From Azolla pinnata (Eukaryota; Streptophyta; Polypodiopsida; Salviniales; Salviniaceae): a stretch of 26,064 nt of DNA. Positions 12,899-22,700 of this stretch are shown here, piece by piece. How positions within the stretch are numbered: the first letter of the stretch is position 1; each line of letters opens with the position of its first letter. The position numbers and the translations under genes are program-made. The stretch lies in assembly GCA_037176905.1 (NCBI GenBank), contig JBBBWG010006736.1:1-26064 (forward strand), in the 5' to 3' direction. The notes under the pieces are model-generated. The model saw nothing but the letters and a program-made list of their open reading frames with translations. It was not told where the DNA came from and searched no databases.

Positions 12899-13371
12899 TG
12901 TACAATTTCTTTCTACTCTTGTTCTTATTGTTGTTGTTTTTTCAGTTCAATTTCCACTTGTTCCTCTGTTCAGAGGCTTTTGCTTTGCATGGAAATCAGA
13001 ATGAAATATGACAAGCAAAAGCTTCCATGGAAAAGCTCTGCTACCACTAATACTAACTGTGATGATTTGTTCAAAAATCTGTACAGCTCTTTTCTTTTTC
13101 AGTTCAATTCAATTTTGCTCATCTGTTCCAGAGGCTTTTTCTCTGCATGGAAATCAGAATGAAATATGACAAGCAAAAGCTTCCATGGAAAAGCTCTGCT
13201 ACCAGTGATTACTAACTGTGATGATTTATAGAAAAAAATCTGTACAGCTCTTTTCTTTTTCAGTTCAATTCCATTTTGCTCTTCTGTTCCAGAGGCTTCT
13301 GCTCTGCATGGAAATCAGACTGAAAATGACAAGCAAAAGCTTCCATGGAAGCTCTGCTGCCACTGATTCAT
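12899..13371. repeat. tandem repeat of about 160 bp, three copies
   Basis: Units begin at CTGTACA (12899, 13080 and 13240). The shared CAGAGGC word falls at 12971, 13129 and 13290, giving periods of 158 and 161 bp. Each unit has a T-rich half (TTTTTCAGTTCAATT) followed by GCATGGAAATCAGA and AAGCTTCCATGGAA. Copies two and three are nearly identical. The first is more diverged at its left end. No protein frame is conserved across the copies. Confidence 0.88.
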
Positions 13372-13500
13372 GGCCATACGATCCCTGTTAGAAATCTGGT
13401 CAGGGACCCGAACAGTTCCATTCATGGCCGTGCAAATCTCTGGTAGAAATCTATCGGACAAAAACAATGTCCATTCATGGCCATACAATCTGTCAGGGAT
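13366..13500. repeat. short tandem repeat of 53-54 bp, about 2.5 copies
   Basis: ATTCATGGCC occurs at 13366, 13420 and 13473, followed each time by TACGAT/TGCAAAT/TACAATC and CTGTTAGAAATC-like sequence. It directly abuts the 160-bp repeat. Confidence 0.7.
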
Positions 13501-14438
13501 GCAGATTCCACATCCGGGCGGCTAAATCATTAATTTGGCATCTTTGCAATGCTTTTCCGAATCAGGGTTTTCGATTGATGTCTGAGCTTCCCACCTTGAG
13601 GTACAGAAAGAGTTCTACAATCTATGTCAGCAGCTGTTTAGGGTAGTAGACGGAGTTCTACATCTATACAGGCTCACTGACTGGTATTATACAGGCAAGT
13701 TGATGTATCATTCATTGAAAGGATCTTCATGCAAAAAAACAGATTTAGCTTTGGAAGGATTGTCTGGAAAAACTTTCTCGCCAATTACATGGTAACAGAG
13801 ACCCCATTCGAAGGTGTTTCATCTCTGTCTGCAGCAAAACAATCCTAGAAGAAGCCTTGATCATTCCTGTTTGCATATTGTGGCTGGATCACATGAAAAC
13901 TGAAGCAAGTTACCTGCGGCATTATACACCCATCGGACATATCCAAACACGGTCACCTGCTTTTCTAAACGCAATGGATCAGTCCACAAAACAGTTATAG
14001 ATGTGACAGACAAATCTACGCAGGAAAAATACGTCCGGAGCTCCTCGATTGCCCTCAGATTGAACCGGTTGCAATTCTAACAACAGTTCCATGTTAATTT
14101 TCAACTTTCGATTTCTTAGTTCTATCAGAGAAGATGTGTGAAGACACAAATCTCTAGCCATTTTTAAGAAAGCTGTCTAGTAAGGAAAAAGCAAATCAAT
14201 TTGGATCTAAAAATGAGGAAAACAATTAGCAAATGTATGGTCCTGCCTTTGACAATCAGGCAGGTATGAGTAAAAATCTTAGTGTCGATATGTGAGCAGC
14301 ATACAGTTTCTACAAAAGGAGAGGGCAGTAAATACAAAAGCAAATGGGGTGGAGCTTCACTTGAAGGGTAGAGAGCTCCCAAAGATCTGACTAGCACTAG
14401 CACGGCTTGCGTCTTTGATGTTTGCTTTTTTTGTTATT
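13501..14438. other. 3' flank of the CDF-like gene
   Basis: This non-coding DNA lies downstream of the minus-strand DOF gene and should contain its 3' UTR. I found no clear AATAAA on the minus strand and no credible second gene. Short open frames at 13979-14403 lack motifs. Confidence 0.5.
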
Positions 14439-14960
14439 TTAACAATTTTCATTGAAAACAGCTGACCTCGACAATGCAGCAGGATTGCAATGTGGCATAG
14501 GGTTTACCGAAGCTTTGTCGGGCTTTGCTTGAAAAGGCGGTGATGATGATGATGATGATGATGATAATGAAGAAGCTAAGGATGGCCTTCCGAGGCCTAA
14601 CGTGGACCATATCGAGCTACGAGCAGCATCAACTGGATCGGCAATCCGAAGTGTCTTGGGTGCCCATAGAGAAGAGCCATTGCTGCTGCTGCTGCTGCTG
14701 CTGCTGTTGTTGTTGTTGATACCGTTGGTTGAAGCAGCTTGTGGGCACTCTTCGAATCCAAGCTGCTGCTTCAGCAATAGCCCAGCATTCTCATCTGCTC
14801 CATACGGCAGATTCCATGCCTTTCCCACCCCATAGGGCACATTCCAGCCATTGATCCAGCCCACCGGAGGTGCGCCCCACATCATCGGGCTCATCAACGG
14901 CCATGAAATATTCGCCCACGAGCCTGGCCAAAACCCCAGCATCTGTTGGTCGAAAGCGCT

Positions 14961-14999
<39 letters not shown>

Positions 15000-17113
15000 G
15001 CTGTTGTTGTTGTTGTTGTTGTTGTTGCTGTTGCTGTTGCTGTTGTTGAGCTCAAGATCCCAGGGTATATCCGATGATGGGCTCTTCAGCTGCCGAACAT
15101 CGTCATTGCTCTCGCACTCCACTTCTTCCAGAACTCCACCATGCTGCCCCCGACGAAGAAGCACAGAACAGCTCTCCTTGTCATGCTGGGGGGGATCGAT
15201 CCTCTCAACTACAGGCCATACTGCCTTTTCCCACAGCATCGGACCCTCGTGCCCCTCTACAGTATCCGCGAACACATTCACACTCTCCACAGCCTCATTC
15301 ATGGACCCATCCATAGCTGATGTGGTGGCCTCTGGGCCAAAACCCAGCACACTGCCCACTGTTATAGATGAGCTATCCATCGACGTGGCAGAGGAGCCCA
15401 AATCTAGAGAACTCACCCGGGATCTGCCATTGGAATGCTTGTGCTGGGTCATGGCCATACTAGGCATGGAAGCTGCCGATTCGCTCGAATCGCTGCGTAC
15501 AAGCACCGTATCCCCACCATTGCTGCTCTTGTCATGAGAATGCGAGTGCGAATTCTTGCTCTTTCTGCGCCCCGCACCCACGGGAACGTTGCGGAGCATG
15601 CCCCCCGCCGTCCAATACCTCTGGCACTTGCGGCAGAAATGCCGCGGCTGGTTCACATTGTAGTTGTTGAAGTAGCAGAACTTTGTGTCGAGGCTCTCGC
15701 AACGAGGGCACGGGAGCAGCTTGTCTGGCTTCTTCAAGCTCCTTCCGTGGGCTGCTGGTGCATCTCCGATCTTCATTCTTCTCGTATTGGCTTCGAGCGA
15801 GAGCGGATCCGTCGCCAGCGGGTCTTGGGTGTGGCGGAGCTCTTCGTCACGAACGAGCCTGTCGGTGACAAGACCCTTATGCACATCCATGGCTTTATCG
15901 ACATCCTGCTACGCATTTCCCCACAAAATCATGCAAACAAGACGCGAGAAAATAAGGATCGATTCGCGGCATATAGATCGCTATCCCATAGCTTTATCGA
16001 CATCCTGCTACGCGTTTCCCCACAAAATCATGCAAACAAGACGTGAGAAAATACGGATCGATTCGCAGCATATAGATCGCTACCTAGGGGGCCCAATCCA
16101 GCACAACAACTTATAGATTAAGCCCAAACCATATCAGGGGATGGGTAGCTCCACAACCTGATCACAAAGAACTATCAGATAGATTTCTTTAATACGCATT
16201 GTTTAAACACAAGAGTCTCTTTACTACGCCAGAAAAGCTATGGCAGCATCCTTTACTCAGAAAACCAACCAAGAGAAAAGGTTCCTTCCATAGAACCAGC
16301 TCTAAAAACATTCGCAAGATCAATGCTTGAGAAATGGATAGAGAAGAGGTCAGTTACCTCTATCTTTGGAAAAACAACTATGACAAGAGGTCCCTTCCAT
16401 AGAACCAGCTCTAAAACATTAGCAAGATCGACACTCGAGAGATGGATAGAGCAGAGGTTAGGTACCTCTAATCGCAAGCTTCATTTCACTGCTAATCTCT
16501 ACTAGACATAGCCGTTCGCAAGGTAAACACTGAACGAGGGTGTCTTCATCTTGCAGCCGAATTCGTAACAAAGTCAAGCAAGATTAACAGGAAACGAAGG
16601 CTTCTTTATCTACCTTGCCTTCAAATTCGCAATGGAATCATAGTTCCATAAGCAAGACCAACACGAAACGAAGGCATCTTTATCTATCTCGCAGCCAGAT
16701 TTGCAAATCGAATCACGGCTCCACAAGCAAGATTAACACGAGGTTCCTTGAGGTCGAAGCACATGTGAAGAAGATCTTTAGTCTATCCACAGACAGACAA
16801 GAACCCAAAGGCAGTGCCCCATCACTGATGCGAGCTTACCATCAGCAGGAAATCATCATTCCTATTCATCTATACAGATATGCCATGGTTCCGGGAACAC
16901 AGGCGCGGCTTTCATGACGTTGCAGAAATCTGATGCTCCACGAGTAAAGATGCGTAACAAAAATGAACAAGAAGGCGAGCGAGCGAGGAAGAAGATGTTA
17001 GGGTTTGCAGTTCTGCTGACCTGATGTGCAGACGGGAGGTTGCCATGGATGTCCTTCCCGAAGAGCTTGATCGACGGATCTCGAAATGGGTCGATGCTCG
17101 TTGCAGACGCCAT
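14439..17113 (-). CDS. cycling DOF factor (CDF-like) transcription factor, two exons
   Basis: Exon 1 is 17113-17021 and exon 2 is 15905-14439, 519 aa in total. Exon 1 encodes the conserved CDF N-terminal motif, here [12 protein letters not shown] (residues 11-22). The DOF zinc finger spans about 89-146, with Cys97, Cys100, Cys122 and Cys125 (CX2CX21CX2C) and RYWTAGG following. A Trp-rich segment ([14 protein letters not shown], near 355-368) and LWAPKTLRI...SSIWSTLG (444-469) match the C-terminal CDF motifs. CDFs bind AAAG sites and, in angiosperms, repress CONSTANS through TOPLESS and are degraded by FKF1-GIGANTEA. Long Asn and Ser runs interrupt the protein. Exon 2 alone is open from Met37, but a TAG lies in frame just before the acceptor, and joining exon 1 restores the family motif. 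The second exon is preceded by a duplicated splice acceptor. Confidence 0.92.
14537..14566. repeat. TGA microsatellite encoding poly-Ser in the CDF-like protein
   Basis: On the coding (minus) strand this reads as repeated TCA codons, giving a run of eight Ser near the C-terminus, 60-odd residues after the start of the LWAPKTLRI motif. It is in frame, so unit gains or losses would leave the frame intact. Confidence 0.8.
14680..14718. repeat. CTG/GTT microsatellite encoding Asn-Ser runs
   Basis: The coding strand reads AAC codons followed by AGC codons: four Asn and eight Ser just before the LWAPKTLRI motif. Apparent Leu-rich and Cys-rich plus-strand frames here are antisense products of the repeat. 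Confidence 0.8.
14960..15050. repeat. GTT microsatellite encoding an Asn-rich tract
   Basis: About 28 GTT-type triplets interrupted by CTG are read on the minus strand as AAC (Asn) and AGC (Ser). The tract holds about 30 residues, including a run of 13 Asn, and sits in the linker between the DOF finger and the Trp-rich CDF motif. Antisense frames show poly-Leu and are not genes. Confidence 0.88.
15885..16082. repeat. 99-bp tandem duplication across the CDF intron/exon-2 boundary
   Basis: The copy at 15885-15983 holds the start of exon 2 and the intron end. The copy at 15984-16082 lies wholly in the intron. TTTATCGACATCCTGCTACG occurs in both with an offset of 99 bp, and similarity continues through CCCCACAAAATCATGCAAAC to the ATATAGATCGCTA end. 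The acceptor sequence TAGCAG|GATGTCGATAAAGC is present in each copy. Confidence 0.92.
16260..16477. repeat. 109-bp tandem duplication in the CDF intron
   Basis: CCTTCCATAGAACCAGCTCT occurs at 16284 and 16393, and the similarity covers roughly 16260-16368 versus 16369-16477, including GAGATGGATAGAGCAGAGGT-like ends. The antisense frame shows a repeated [13 protein letters not shown] pattern that simply reflects the duplication. Confidence 0.85.
16516..16760. repeat. tandem repeat of about 74 bp in the CDF intron
   Basis: AGCAAGATTAACA or a close variant starts units at 16577, 16651 and 16726, with a more diverged unit from 16516. Each unit carries GAAACGAAGGC-TCTTTATCTA and AATTCGCAA-like segments. 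Copies differ at many positions, so the repeat is older than the 99-bp duplication. Confidence 0.75.
16998..17006 (-). promoter_or_regulatory. telo-box near the CDF exon 1 donor
   Basis: AAACCCTAA on the minus strand is 15 bases inside intron 1. In plants such motifs act in promoters and first introns. A role here is a guess from position. Confidence 0.3.
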
Positions 17114-17999
17114 CTGAGACTTGAAGCTTCAAGAAAGGAAAGGAGGATCAAGCGCGACCAGATTCGGAAACAGCGTCAGATCGCTGTCAGATTAGGTCAA
17201 AGGACATTCAGGCTTTGCCTTGCGCAGGTTTGGTGGGCGATTTTGGGGGGTATTCTTGTGTTCTCTTTCTCTGAAGGGCTGGGCGGTTGCTTCCCCTTTC
17301 TCTTTCGTTCTCTGATGCAGAGCAGAAAAGAAGGGAATGAAGGAAGAAGGGAAGGAGGAGATCGGATCGGAGCAGAGTCAGAAAAGGGAAGAAGAAAGGT
17401 TTTGGATAAGGTCTGTCTGTCTCTTCTTCCTTCTTCTTCTTCTTCCTTCTTCTGCGTCTTCTTCTGCTTCTTCTTCTGCTTCTTCTTCTGCTTCTGCAGG
17501 AGGAGGTCCCACAGCTCACATGGCTCCGGAAGCTCCTGCACCACAACCCTAAAGTTGTGGCTCACAGACGCCAGGCGATGGCATCAAATCTTCCGCAGCT
17601 TCTTCTTCTTCTTTCTTCCCCCTTTTTCCTTTCTTCCCCCACCACGAACGAAATCAGATCCTCTGCGCACCTCCTCTTTCTTTGACCAGGGATATTTCCT
17701 TCCGCCATGGATCCTGTGCAAGCTTCCATGGCCATGGCCATGGCTCTTCTTCTTCTCCTTCCTCCCTCCTCCCTCCTCCTCCTTCCTCCTTGCTCCATTT
17801 CCATTCTTCTGCTCTGATCTGTGACCGAATCCGATCCTCCCTTCTCGATCCATAGACCCAATCTGTTCTGCTCCTCTGATGGATTCCCCAGCATCATGCC
17901 CATACACAAGTCTGCTCCGACAGATCCCCGAGTGTGCGGATAAAGATTTATTCCTTTCCCCTCGGATCATCGGAGCTCCTCTCCTCCCTTTTCCCATTC
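17114..17999. other. CDF-like upstream region and 5' leader
   Basis: The CDF promoter should be here. Around 17405-17500 a CTTCTT/CTTCTG microsatellite gives a GAA/CAG-rich sense strand. At 17705-17745 there are overlapping CCATGG palindromes (ATGGCCATGGCCATGGC). Plus- and minus-strand open frames over 17024-17997 are Ser/Cys/Phe- or Arg/Lys-rich products of these tracts. No domain was recognised. Confidence 0.5.
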
Positions 18000-18185
18000 A
18001 TGCCCAACTTCTCCAAGCTCCCAACGCTTCTGGCCATTCCCTTCCAAACCCTAAGAAACACATTCTCCAAAGCTCCGGCCATTGCCTGCAGAAACCCTAA
18101 CTACCACTTCCAACAGCGGAAGAGAACGAACGGCACAGCAATGGCGTCTTACTTAGCCCACCATCACCATCACAATTCGATTTGA
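18000..18185 (+). CDS. unclassified 61-aa ORF with no acidic residues
   Basis: ATG 18000 opens a 61-codon frame beginning MPNFSKLPTLLAIPFQTLRN and ending in LAHHHHHNSI. It contains no Asp or Glu and is rich in basic and hydroxylated residues, as organelle transit peptides are. Two telo-boxes (18046-18054 and 18092-18100) lie inside it, so the region could be the first exon or leader of a plus-strand transcript divergent from the CDF gene. Against this, an overlapping 73-codon ATG frame (17879-18100) is equally open, and no downstream exon was found. It may be chance. Confidence 0.2.
   Translation: MPNFSKLPTLLAIPFQTLRNTFSKAPAIACRNPNYHFQQRKRTNGTAMASYLAHHHHHNSI
18046..18100 (+). promoter_or_regulatory. 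pair of telo-boxes
   Basis: AAACCCTAA occurs at 18046-18054 and 18092-18100, 46 bp apart in the same orientation, about 0.95 kb upstream of the CDF start on the opposite strand. Paired telo-boxes are typical of promoters of growth-related plant genes. No clear plus-strand gene follows. Confidence 0.35.
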
Positions 18186-18300
18186 CATAGAGGCTTTCAA
18201 AGCCATCATCATCAGACTTCCTGTTGGTAGAGTTTCAATCGTCATCTCACACTTTGCACATACGAAAATATGCAAATCTGAACAAATTCGCACGCATCCA

Positions 18301-18428
18301 CCGATTTCTAGTTTGTTCCAATGCATGCTTCTAGTTTTTGGTTCGATGCAGACAGACAAAAACACCGATTTCTAGTTTGTTCCAATGCATGCTTCTAGTT
18401 TTTGGTTCGATGCAGACAGACAAAAACA
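18301..18428. repeat. perfect 64-bp tandem duplication
   Basis: The 64 bases from 18301 (CCGATTTCTAGTTTGTTCC...) repeat exactly from 18365 without a mismatch that I can see. The lack of divergence marks a recent event. It lies in intergenic DNA between the CDF promoter and the sucrose-transporter 3' end. Confidence 0.92.
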
Positions 18429-19681
18429 CCTCTAAATCTGTTTTGACACTGTTTTTTGTACACAGCTCTGTTCTATGAATTGGAGCATGCCAGTCACAAA
18501 GACCACATTTCACACAATACTTAGATGGCCTTATATTGTTTTTGCATCTTCACAGGAAGAGACCAACATCAAATCAGGAAATTCATCCCCATACTGGATC
18601 CGTTGGCCCATTTTCATATTCCATTTTCACTTTCCATTTTCACTCGATTCTTATATAGAGCTTTACTATATATATAAAGGAGCAGTCACCTTCGAGAAGA
18701 TTTCCATGAAACAATTCCAGAAAGCCTTACTATATTTAAAGGAGCAGTCGCCAAATGTTCAGAAAATACAATCAATATTCATCCATAGATGATCTCGAAG
18801 AACGTCCTCCCAAAAGTTCAATATAATGTAAAAACCCAATTCTTCAACTCCCAATATTTGCAAAATGCCCGGCGGATACAATGAATGCTTCCCTTGAAAC
18901 CAAATGTGCATCTTCCTTCTTCACGGACACACCATCCATTATTGCTCCAAACGCAATTCCTAAAGCAAGAATCTGGTTCCCGATTCATCAGAAAGGGCCC
19001 TTTTAAGTAAAAGCCAAAATCCTAACCATAACCACCCAACCATAAAAACCTGACAGGTTTGAACAGAGGCCCTGTAAATGCACTTCATCGCATCTCTAAA
19101 TACTTCTGTCTAGGAAAGATTCTGAAATCGCAGCAAAACCTTCCATCAGAGATAGCTTGCATTTCTCTTGAATTTGATATGAAACTGTCATAAACAGTAC
19201 AACTAATTTTAGAACGGATTAAGAGAAAAATGATTAAGAAAAAGGAAAGGGCCATATGAGCACTAAGTGTGAAACATCTATTTTGATTTGAAGGAAGACA
19301 AAACGATGGAGAGAGGACCGCCAGTATACTACTCATATTACTGCAGAGCAAGAAATGAATAAAATGGTAGTACCAACACAAAACCATTGAGAGGTAAAAT
19401 TACTTCAATCCCATACTCACTACCTTACTAGTCATCTATGTAGCATGTCTCCGAGGGAAAAGGAAAGGAGAGGAAGAAAGATGAGAGGGGAAGGGGATGA
19501 GGGTAGATCTCTTTTCAACATCATAAGTGATTGCAGTCACTAGTAAAGGGCGAAGCCCCTGGTGAAATTGAACTTAATTTCCCTAAATTTCATGAATATT
19601 AACTAGTCCGTAAATATTAGCTAAGGAATGAAGAGGAAAATAACCAAGAGTGAGTCGAATTGAAGGAAAATGTGCATACCC
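18429..19681. other. intergenic DNA downstream of the sucrose transporter
   Basis: This is AT-rich and non-coding. A short repeated phrase, TTACTATAT with AAAGGAGCAGTC, occurs near 18663 and 18726. A purine-rich stretch lies at 19452-19503 (AGGAAAGGAGAGGAAG). Open frames here are under 110 codons and show no motif. No RNA gene was recognised. Confidence 0.5.
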
Positions 19682-19687
19682 TTTATT
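19682..19687 (-). terminator. AATAAA signal after the sucrose transporter
   Basis: AATAAA on the minus strand lies 38 bases past the stop codon. This is closer than usual for a plant poly(A) signal, and it overlaps an AATAATAAA run. It is a candidate only. Confidence 0.3.
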
Positions 19688-19724
19688 ATTCACATTTGGA
19701 GAAAATAAGGAGGTGGAATGGATG

Positions 19725-22700
19725 TCAAGGAATGGGTGAGCTGAGGGTTCGCCGTAGGCTGGTTTGCATCATTCCTGTGCTAAAGAAATCTGGTGTGGGC
19801 CTCGGGAGTAACCATACTGCAAGCACCATACCAACAAATGCCGATCCTGCCCCAACAAGGAAAGATGGAATATTCCCTCCTCCAAATAAGGTATCAAGTG
19901 GTCCACTTCCTACTGAGACTAGTACCTGACACAGAGCCGACCAAAAATCTAAATATTTACCAAGGAATATAAGTCATTGCAGACTTGTCAACAGCAAGCA
20001 TCAATTTACTACGCTAATTGTCTTTGCAGCAATTCATTGCAACAAATGGTTCCATGCTAATCTTTGTTGCAGCTATTCATTGCAACCAATGGTTACAGGT
20101 TAAATTAAGAAACAACTTTTTCCATAACAATAGAATATAGGTAATTGGCCTGCTATGCCCACAATGCTGTTGAGAGAGAGAGAGAGAGAGAGACCTGTGG
20201 AACAACCACCCCTATGTTTAGTACTCCCATTGATAGACCTGCATTCGGTGTAACGCTAACATTAGGAAACTCTAAAAGCACTCGGAACACTTATAAGTGA
20301 ATTCCAGAGAAAGCTAAACCATAACCTTGACCACCCCCTGTGTTTGAGGTCAATGTGGCTGTCAGTGCATACGGAATACTGTATGTCACCTGCAACACAG
20401 CTTTCACTGGCATTCAGTAAATAATCAAAAGAAGAGAAGTAAATTCCGTCCAAGTGCTAACAAATCAATCACAAGAAAAACGAACAAACATAAAACAATG
20501 CCAGAAAAGCCACATTCCAATAACAAAAAGAAACCGAAAAATAATCCTCACCGCAAGAGGTAGCCCAAGAACTGCAAAGATAACTAAGGAGCCTGCAATG
20601 GAGACAGCAACTGGGGGGTGAGGACTAAGCTTGGTGAGCACAGCTGTACCCACCAAGGAAGCAGCTATGATAAAATTGCCAACTGCCCAAACATAGCTTG
20701 TTCCAACCTTCCGGCTCAAAGGTTCGACACACAAAGAGAAAAAGCCCAATACGACTGATTGGATCATAAGCCCAAGAGATCCCATCCGAACACCTCTCCC
20801 ATAGACGATTGAACTAGGTTCATCTACAGTCGATCCACCATATACATCCCTACCCATCCAATCTGTATCATACAACATGAATGGAAACCACGCTATCCAT
20901 GTCAATGCAGTCACTATAAGCACACTCCACATCTTCGCAGGTAGATCTCTGAATGCACCAATGAGTTCCCACAAGAAAGCTGCCTTCATTTCCTCATTTG
21001 TTTCCATATCATCTTCCTCCTCTTCCTCCTCTTTCATGTCCTCCAAACTACTTTCCTTTCTCTGAATTCCAGCATCATGAAGAAGCGGAGTGGTAGACGT
21101 TATGGTTGTTGCTGAGGTTTGCTGTTGATCAGGGGACCAAGGTATCTCAGAGGCTGCAGTTATGCTTAGTGTTACACTGCTGAGCAAGATAACTATCCCG
21201 ATTAGGAAAGCAGATTTAAGGTTGGCACAGCTCATTCCGCATGCTTCAGTCCTTGAGAACGGAAAGATCTTATACCAGTTCTCAACTGAGCCTGCTGCAT
21301 AGCCTAACACATTCCCAACTGCCATGAAAAATGAGAAGAAAGAATTCGCTTTCCTAGTTCTCTTTTGATTCTTGCCTGCAAACATAAATTGGTTTAACAC
21401 CTTTAGAATACTCTGAACTGTGTCTTTCTCGCATGGTCCATTCCATTAAATAGTGCTTGGCTAGTTTCACATTTTCATTGTGCGAACATTCTGATGGTAC
21501 ATGTATTGTACAAGTTATGAAGAGAAAGTAGGCATAGCATTAACACAGTCAGATTTGAACGCTCCTGAAAAGCATGCACGTCTTCATAGGAAACGTTTGT
21601 TGCCATTGCATACTTACACAAAGAGACAAGCGATAAGATGATTGAGCATATGATAGTGAAGGCATTACAGTATAATAAGGCTGATAATTCTTGCCTTCCG
21701 TGCATCAACTATTATACCACAAACGATTTTACTAGACACAAGGAGTGATATCAGCAAATAGTTAAGAAAATTTATAATAATATAACAGAGTAGATAGTAG
21801 TTCAAATATATACCATAGGACACATATATAAGATATGTGGTCAGTCAAACTACGCATGTTAATGATGTAACAAAATTAAAAATAGGAATGTCGCATAAAA
21901 CATAATAAGACAGCAGATGGCCACCTTTTATGCACTTCACCAGTGCATACACACATGCATGTATCGTATATACATACAAGAGAACAACAATGAAGCCATA
22001 ACTTCTGATGATCGAGTGCGGAGCATATATAGACTTGTGCAAAATAGCACAATATATTAGATATTGTATGTTTCCTATATAGCTGCAACACAAATATGAA
22101 GCCACCAAATTGTTTGAACATCAACAAATTAGCTAGGCAGTGCACATAACAGATCAGATCACAACATCTTGTATATCCAATTAATCACCATTTGACAAAG
22201 CACACATATACATAACACGTGAAAAAGAACCATAAAATTCATACATAATGCAGCGCCGCCAAAACATAATTCAATATTATCGTATTCAATATTATTACGA
22301 TAACTACATTTAGTTATCTATGTCATGCAACACACCCCATTAAAACGTCAGATGCATACGCCAACATGACATGACAGACAGCTAGAATCCGGCATAAATA
22401 ACAAAAGCATGCAAAAAATTGACGCATTTAAGGGATACACAACAAAAAACAGGATGGATGTTATGAAAAAAAAAAAGCATGTTTGAAACCATGGACATGA
22501 CTCAGAGGTAACATCAGAGAAAACACAACCGATGCTTGAAGGAAACCTGTGAAATCAGCGAGTAGAGCCCTGCAAGGGCCTTGGAGAGTGTTGTTGGCGA
22601 GATCGAGGATCCAGAACCCGACGACAAAGATGGAGATGGCTCGCGGCCGATAAGAGAGCGAATCGCCGAGGAAGAAGCCAAGGTCCGCGGAGAAGCCGAT

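Larger units (their letters stand above)
15906..17020 (-). other. intron 1 of the CDF-like gene (1.1 kb, repeat-rich)
   Basis: The donor is CATCAG|GTCAGC and the acceptor GTAGCAG|GATGTC, in phase 0. More than half of the intron consists of local duplications: the 99-bp pair next to exon 2, a 109-bp pair and a unit of about 74 bp present three times. A telo-box in the gene's orientation (AAACCCTAA) lies just inside the donor at 17006-16998. Confidence 0.85.

Noticed and set aside
12899..13371. CRISPR-like or satellite interpretation of the 160-bp repeats
   Set aside because: This is eukaryotic DNA with three long adjacent copies and no spacer-repeat pattern.
14525..15537. Plus-strand open frames with poly-Leu and poly-Cys runs
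   Set aside because: They are antisense to the CDF-like exon 2 and arise from GTT and CTG triplets; the opposite strand carries the conserved DOF and CDF motifs.
15890..15890. ATG at 15890 as the start of the DOF protein
   Set aside because: An in-frame TAG lies just upstream, but an exon at 17113-17021 encodes the family's N-terminal motif and joins in frame, so this Met is internal (residue 37). An exon-2-only isoform from it remains possible.
17024..17824. 266-codon plus-strand frame
   Set aside because: It is antisense to CDF exon 1 and then runs through CTT/TTC microsatellite, giving Ser/Phe/Cys runs without a domain.
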